Assembly (NCBI GenBank): GCA_963930655.1
Contig: OZ005617.1
Span: forward strand, 2,730,501 to 2,794,500
Direction: 5' to 3'
Source: Myrica gale
Lineage: Eukaryota; Streptophyta; Magnoliopsida; Fagales; Myricaceae
Length of the DNA stretch: 64,000 nt
The stretch's first letter is position 1; every line of letters begins with the position of its first letter. The notes beneath the pieces are model-generated. The model ran no database searches, was not told the DNA's origin, and saw only the letters and a list, made by a program, of their open reading frames with translations. Of this stretch, positions 59,898-64,000 are shown in pieces. Made by a program: the position numbers and the translations under genes.

Positions 59898-60575
59898 ATG
59901 AGTCTCTCCAAAAAGCTGTTCATTTTTTGCTTCCTTTCAATCACTCTCTGCTTCGGCCTAGCTCGTGCAGCTAGATTCGATGTAACAAACAATTGCCCTT
60001 TCACGGTTTGGGCTGGGGCTGTGCCCGGTGGTGGTATGCAGCTTGCACAAGGTGGAACATGGAGCATTGACGTCGCCGCCGGCACCACAGGGGGTCGCAT
60101 TTGGCCACGGACTGGGTGCAATTTCGATGGCTCTGGGCGGGGCAGCTGCCAGACCGGTGACTGTGGCGGGCTTCTCCAATGCCAAGCCTATGGTGTACCG
60201 CCGAACACCCTTGCTGAATTTGGACTAAACGGATACATGAACTTAGATTTCTTTGACATCTCTCTAGTTGATGGGTTTAATGTTCCAATGGAATTTAGCC
60301 CTACGTCCAATGGGTGCACCCGTGGGATAACATGCACTGCTGATATCAACGGGCAGTGCCCCAATGAGTTGAAGGCACCTGGTGGGTGTAACAACCCTTG
60401 CACCGTGTTTAAGACCGATCAATATTGTTGCAACTCTGGGAGCTGTGAACCTACAGATTACTCTAGATTTTTCAAGACTCGTTGCCCCGATGCTTACAGT
60501 TACCCTAAGGATGACGCAACCAGTACATTTACGTGCCCTGGTGGGACTAACTACAAGGTGGTGTTCTGCCCTTGA
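59898..60575 (+). CDS. OSM34: Osmotin / thaumatin-like protein (PR-5)
   Basis: Intronless frame of 225 residues. A signal peptide ([20 protein letters not shown], cleaved after about residue 24, before ARFDVTNN) directs secretion. The mature part of about 201 residues has 16 cysteines, the number that forms eight disulfides in thaumatin-like proteins. Family motifs present are [16 protein letters not shown], the signature [55 protein letters not shown] and the C-terminal YKVVFCP. PR-5 osmotins are antifungal and induced by osmotic stress and pathogens. There is no obvious C-terminal vacuolar extension, so it is probably apoplastic. Everything appears intact. Confidence 0.97.
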   Translation: MSLSKKLFIFCFLSITLCFGLARAARFDVTNNCPFTVWAGAVPGGGMQLAQGGTWSIDVAAGTTGGRIWPRTGCNFDGSGRGSCQTGDCGGLLQCQAYGVPPNTLAEFGLNGYMNLDFFDISLVDGFNVPMEFSPTSNGCTRGITCTADINGQCPNELKAPGGCNNPCTVFKTDQYCCNSGSCEPTDYSRFFKTRCPDAYSYPKDDATSTFTCPGGTNYKVVFCP

Positions 60576-60692
60576 AGCAGCTAGCTCAAGAATCGAGGAA
60601 CTAGCAAGTACCATATGGTCAATCATGTAATAAGAGCTTAGCCAGCTTTCTGAGCACATTTAGTAGTGTGCAAATGCTATCTTATGTATTAA

Positions 60693-60698
60693 AATAAA
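60693..60698 (+). terminator. Polyadenylation signal of the osmotin gene
   Basis: AATAAA about 120 bp after the stop codon, in an AT-rich 3' UTR. Confidence 0.6.
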
Positions 60699-60729
60699 GC
60701 TGCAATAATACACCTATGAAGGGGGAAAC

Positions 60730-60950
60730 GTGCATAACCTCACTCTATCTGCCCCGACGATCCTTCCGGTTTGGAAAGTTTTTACAGCAAGTATTTCAAA
60801 AGAAAACACTTCCTCGTCGAAGCCTTTTAAATCTTCTTCTTCTGAAAACTCATATAAATCATCCTCAAAGTTCAAAACTGTTTGCTGGAAATGTGACAAA
60901 CTAGGACATTTTGTAATTTTCAAAGTCGTCCTCCCATTCAATATGAAGAT
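60730..60950 (+). pseudogene. Fragment with a zinc-knuckle-like motif (retroelement debris)
   Basis: A serine/lysine-rich frame (SSSKPFKSSSSENSYKSSSK) leads into CWKCDKLGHF, the first part of a CX2CX4H retroviral-type zinc knuckle whose last cysteine is missing. It resembles gag or coat-protein debris of a retroelement or pararetrovirus. It is too short to classify. Confidence 0.4.
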
Positions 60951-61002
60951 ATTTGTACTACATATTCATACTTCTTCATTGCTGGTCATATCTAATTTTA
61001 AT

Positions 61003-61481
61003 GGGGTAAAGTCATAATTAGCCCCATAAGTATGAGCAAAAATCAAATCGATACCCCTAATTATCAATTCGGCGATTTGAAACTCATAACTTTTGAAAAT
61101 CAACAATTCTAACCCGTCTAAATTAGAAAATCATACAAAATGACCAAAATACCCCTCCAAGATAAAATTACTAAAAAATTCATTAAAAATAAAATAATAA
61201 TTTTTTTTTAAAAAAAAAGAAATATTTTTTAAATAAAACTATTGAAATTCTATTTCAATAATATATTTATTTTTAATTTATTTCTTAATTTTAATTTTAA
61301 TTTATTTATTTTCTAAAAATTTAGGGGCATTTCGATAAATTTTCAGTCGGATTTAGCGCTTAATTTAGACGGGTTAGAATTGATGATTTTCAAAAGTTTG
61401 GGTCTCAAATCGCTGAATTGATAATTAGAGGTACCGATTTGATTTTGTTCATACTTTTGAAGCTAACTATGATTTTACCCC
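61003..61481. mobile_element. Mutator-type foldback MITE with 9-bp target duplication
   Basis: About 130-bp arms are inverted repeats: the left arm from 'ggggtaaagtcataattagc' and 'gacgggttagaattg'-type sequence is mirrored on the right. The loop is very AT-rich. A perfect 9-bp direct repeat aattttaat flanks it (60994-61002 and 61482-61490), the size made by Mutator-like transposases. No coding sequence. Confidence 0.9.
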
Positions 61482-61490
61482 AATTTTAAT

Positions 61491-62957
61491 TTCAGTCTTT
61501 AATTATTTTGACCCTGACCTAATTGCTTTGGTCTCAGATCCATAGTGTTTAATTTCTACCGTATTTATTAATATATGATAACTTTAATATCTGAATTGAT
61601 AAAAATACTATTTAAGTTATTATTAAAGTTATAATTTATCTTATAACATTGGAATTCCCTTGAACTGTTGGATTAACCGTGAAAGTCACGAAGGCGTATG
61701 GCCGGATCCAATTGATATGACCCGTTTTACGATAAGTATGTAATATCTTTAAACAATCTCTTATTCAAAATGATTAAAAGAACAAATAGTAAAACTAACG
61801 TGAGTAGTGGTAGTATGCATAATTGCAGTGATGGTATGGTGTTGCATCTACGTCACATATCAAAACTGATGACTATCGTATTACATTAGGTAACAATAAA
61901 CTCTTCATGATCAATCCCAAACGTCAATGACTCATCCAATATCTTTAGCTTCCTGTAGACTCCGTTATTGACTTTTCTTCAAGTTAGACCCACAAATCAC
62001 AATAATATCATCCCTCGAAATTTTCCACCTAATTTAATTTCAGCCCCACAATGACGTCTGTGGAACAGTACTAGCTGCTCGTCGACCCACGTATCCATTA
62101 GAAACCAGTCCCCACCTTCATTAATTTATTTTACTCTTTGGAGAGATCCGACAATGAGAACAAAGTCCTTGACAAAGTCAGTCAACGTAGGAGAGCAGGA
62201 CTCGTAGCCCGGTGGCCGCGGTCTTCATGAGTTAGCGATAAGATAGATATAAGACCTGGGGAGGGGAGCTATGGGCCATTACCAGGTTATTGGGTCTAAC
62301 TGCGGGAAGTTCATGCATCTAGGTAGGTTGATCTTTTCCTCTGAACCTCACCTAGCAGCTACTCTGAACAAAGTTTAGTCAAAATAACAAATTAAAAATT
62401 AATAAATAACGTAGGTTATATTGACCGACGTCACTCACACAGCACTTAGGTTGTGTTTGTGTTGTAAAATTTTAGTGTTGTTAAAATTTTAGGTATTGGG
62501 TTTAGTGAAAAAGTGAAGAGAGAGGTAATTTTTTATATTTTTTTATGGTAAATAGTAATGATTTGATGGGGAGAGAGAGATTATATTGTAATATTTAATT
62601 GTGTTAAAATTTTAGAGGGAGTAAAATTTTGGTACACAAACGCACCTTTAGTTCCTTATCTAATAGATTCGAAGACCGTGTACTTAGATAACCGGGTCGG
62701 TGGTTACGGTGAGCTGAATGACAGTTAGGATTTTTTTTTTTAATTTAAAGATTCAGATAACATAAATTAAAATATTTTAATTCATAATTATTTTTAGTTT
62801 TTAATCTTAATCGTGGTTCAATATAATAATCTAATTCTTAAATAATCGACCTTTGCATTAAACTAATAGTTCGTTATCAAGTAGTCTGATTTTTATATTT
62901 TCATTTAGTTCCATGCTCGCTCGGTAAGATTTCATTTGTTATATATATATATATATA
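61491..62957. other. Intergenic region
   Basis: No gene. Contains the MITE at 62448-62648 and a (TA)n tract at about 62941-62957. Confidence 0.5.
62448..62648. mobile_element. AT-rich gtttg-family MITE, inverted orientation
   Basis: Left end aggttgtgtttgtgt and right end acacaaacgcacctt form an imperfect inverted repeat. The interior 'gtgaaaaagtgaagagagag' and 'aatgatttgatggggagaga' are reverse complements of the family phrases seen at 6737 and 36573. Confidence 0.7.
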
Positions 62958-63056
62958 ATAGCCCTTCTCAAGCAGAAGCTTGATCAACCAAGATGCCACG
63001 AACCCAGAGCCGCCGACCACGCACGCAGTCTTCTTTCCAAGGTGTTGGGTGGCCAT
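62958..63056 (-). pseudogene. ANR: First-exon fragment of an anthocyanidin-reductase-like gene
   Basis: From an ATG at 63056 the minus strand reads [20 protein letters not shown] then [13 protein letters not shown]. This is the N-terminal NAD(P)-binding lead of anthocyanidin reductase (BANYULS) and close relatives, with the glycine-rich GGSGFVAS loop. The similarity ends exactly at KGY, where a (TA)n tract begins, and the expected NTTVRDP continuation is not found anywhere to the left in the window. ANR makes epicatechin for condensed tannins. This is either a captured or truncated first exon, or a gene whose next exon lies beyond a long intron; the latter is unlikely given the osmotin gene 2.4 kb away. 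Confidence 0.7.
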
Positions 63057-64000
63057 GGACTTTGTTATTTATCGTTGATTCGCTCTTTGATCAGTTCTAT
63101 TGCTCACTCTGATAGATCTTAGGAATCTAACGACGTTTGATGTTTGGCGCAGAGAAACAACCACAGAGGAAGTAGTAGATATAGGCCCGAGTCTGGGTGG
63201 TGTGGCCCTCGGGGTTGGTTCTGAATAGTTAGCTTTCAGTGACTTCATCTAATGAAGTTGGGGGACGAAGAAGGTAAGCACGTGAGGATGCTCACCACCA
63301 ACAACTCAACCCCTATATTCGACTTTTTGCCCCTTTCTTTTTTGTGCGTGTTTGGAAAGGCCAAAAAAAAGGTAGATTTTTTTTGAAATTGGTTAATCCT
63401 AAAGTACGTAAAAAGTTATTAGAATTTATGAAAAAGTTATCAAAATTTGTAAAAAAAAATTATATAAATGGGTCAAAAAGTGATTATAAAAATAATTTTT
63501 TTTAAAAATTGTGTCATCTACCCACATTTAATTAATTGTATAAATTAAGAGGATGAATTAAAATTCAGTTGGCGAATTTCTTCTCAATACTATCAACAAT
63601 ATTACTGGATAATCTTTATTGCTGGAATTCATCAAAATAAGAAATTTATTTATTGCTACCCTTCAATTGCAATTACAAAAAGAAATCCCAACGTAAAATA
63701 CAAACTATATTTTTTTTTGTTCTTTTCTTTTCAATCTAGTACGTACTACGTCTAACATTCTCCCAAATTGTAACAACACAAACAAGAACCGATCGATAAG
63801 AGTGAGCAGCAATTCCACGACAAGGCATCACGATCGATCGATCCCCCTGTGGACCAAAACAAATTATTTGTTGATATAGGAATAAAGATCTAAATTTTTT
63901 CAAACCCACGATTAATGACAACCTATTTATATTTGCCGTAATTAAAAAGGTTAGATCAATACAAATATTCTTCACAATTAATCATATGCTGGTAAGGAAA
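63057..64000. other. 5' flank of the ANR-like fragment and spacer
   Basis: No gene recognised. A minus-strand frame at 63736-63975 has no family motif. The interval 63340-63540 is A/T-rich and MITE-like. Confidence 0.4.

Noticed and set aside
1..64000. CRISPR arrays, operons, phage or bacterial mobile elements
   Set aside because: All genes are spliced plant genes; the repeats found are MITEs, a SINE, an LTR element and microsatellites, none with CRISPR-like regular spacing of short identical repeats.

Overview
This window looks like nuclear DNA of a eudicot plant, probably a woody rosid, although the sequence alone does not fix the species. It is AT-rich, its genes have GT-AG introns and plant-specific families (class B heat shock factor, MYB3R, osmotin, wound-responsive protein, DUF810), and its introns and spacers are full of plant MITEs, a tRNA-derived SINE and a Ty1/copia element. 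No bacterial, CRISPR or phage features were seen.

Layout, left to right. A large nested palindrome (742-1514) and a minisatellite precede a small wound-responsive gene (2298-2513, +). A five-exon RING-H2 membrane E3 ligase follows (4650-10038, +), with a SINE in its 3-kb third intron. The first ten or so exons of a DUF810/UNC-13-like gene (13917-24695, +) come next. One of its introns carries a Ty1/copia element (15452-20907) bounded by near-identical LTRs and a perfect 5-bp target duplication. The gene breaks off and is followed by an unrelated 3' exon. Then come a BAP-like C2 protein (26160-26750, -), a class B2 heat shock factor with heat shock elements upstream (32708-33893, -), a protein phosphatase inhibitor-2-like gene (37463-38196, -), a plastid 23S rRNA insertion (39969-40178), the organellar DEAD-box helicase RH47 (41119-42819, +), the nine-exon UDP-glucose 4-epimerase (46787-49563, -), a broken MYB3R gene (about 51.7-54.9 kb, -), an osmotin (59898-60575, +) and a lone first exon of an anthocyanidin-reductase-like gene (62958-63056, -).

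The genes do not form one pathway. The main pattern is positional. From memory of the Arabidopsis map, RING, DUF810, HSFB2B and OSM34 are consecutive at At4g11680-At4g11650, while RING, RH47 and UGE1 are consecutive at At1g12760-At1g12780. Here both sets are interleaved in one stretch with the same order, as expected if the two Arabidopsis blocks are complementary remnants of one duplicated ancestral segment.

Exon boundaries were placed by hand from reading frame, splice dinucleotides and remembered family sequences. No alignment or database search was run.
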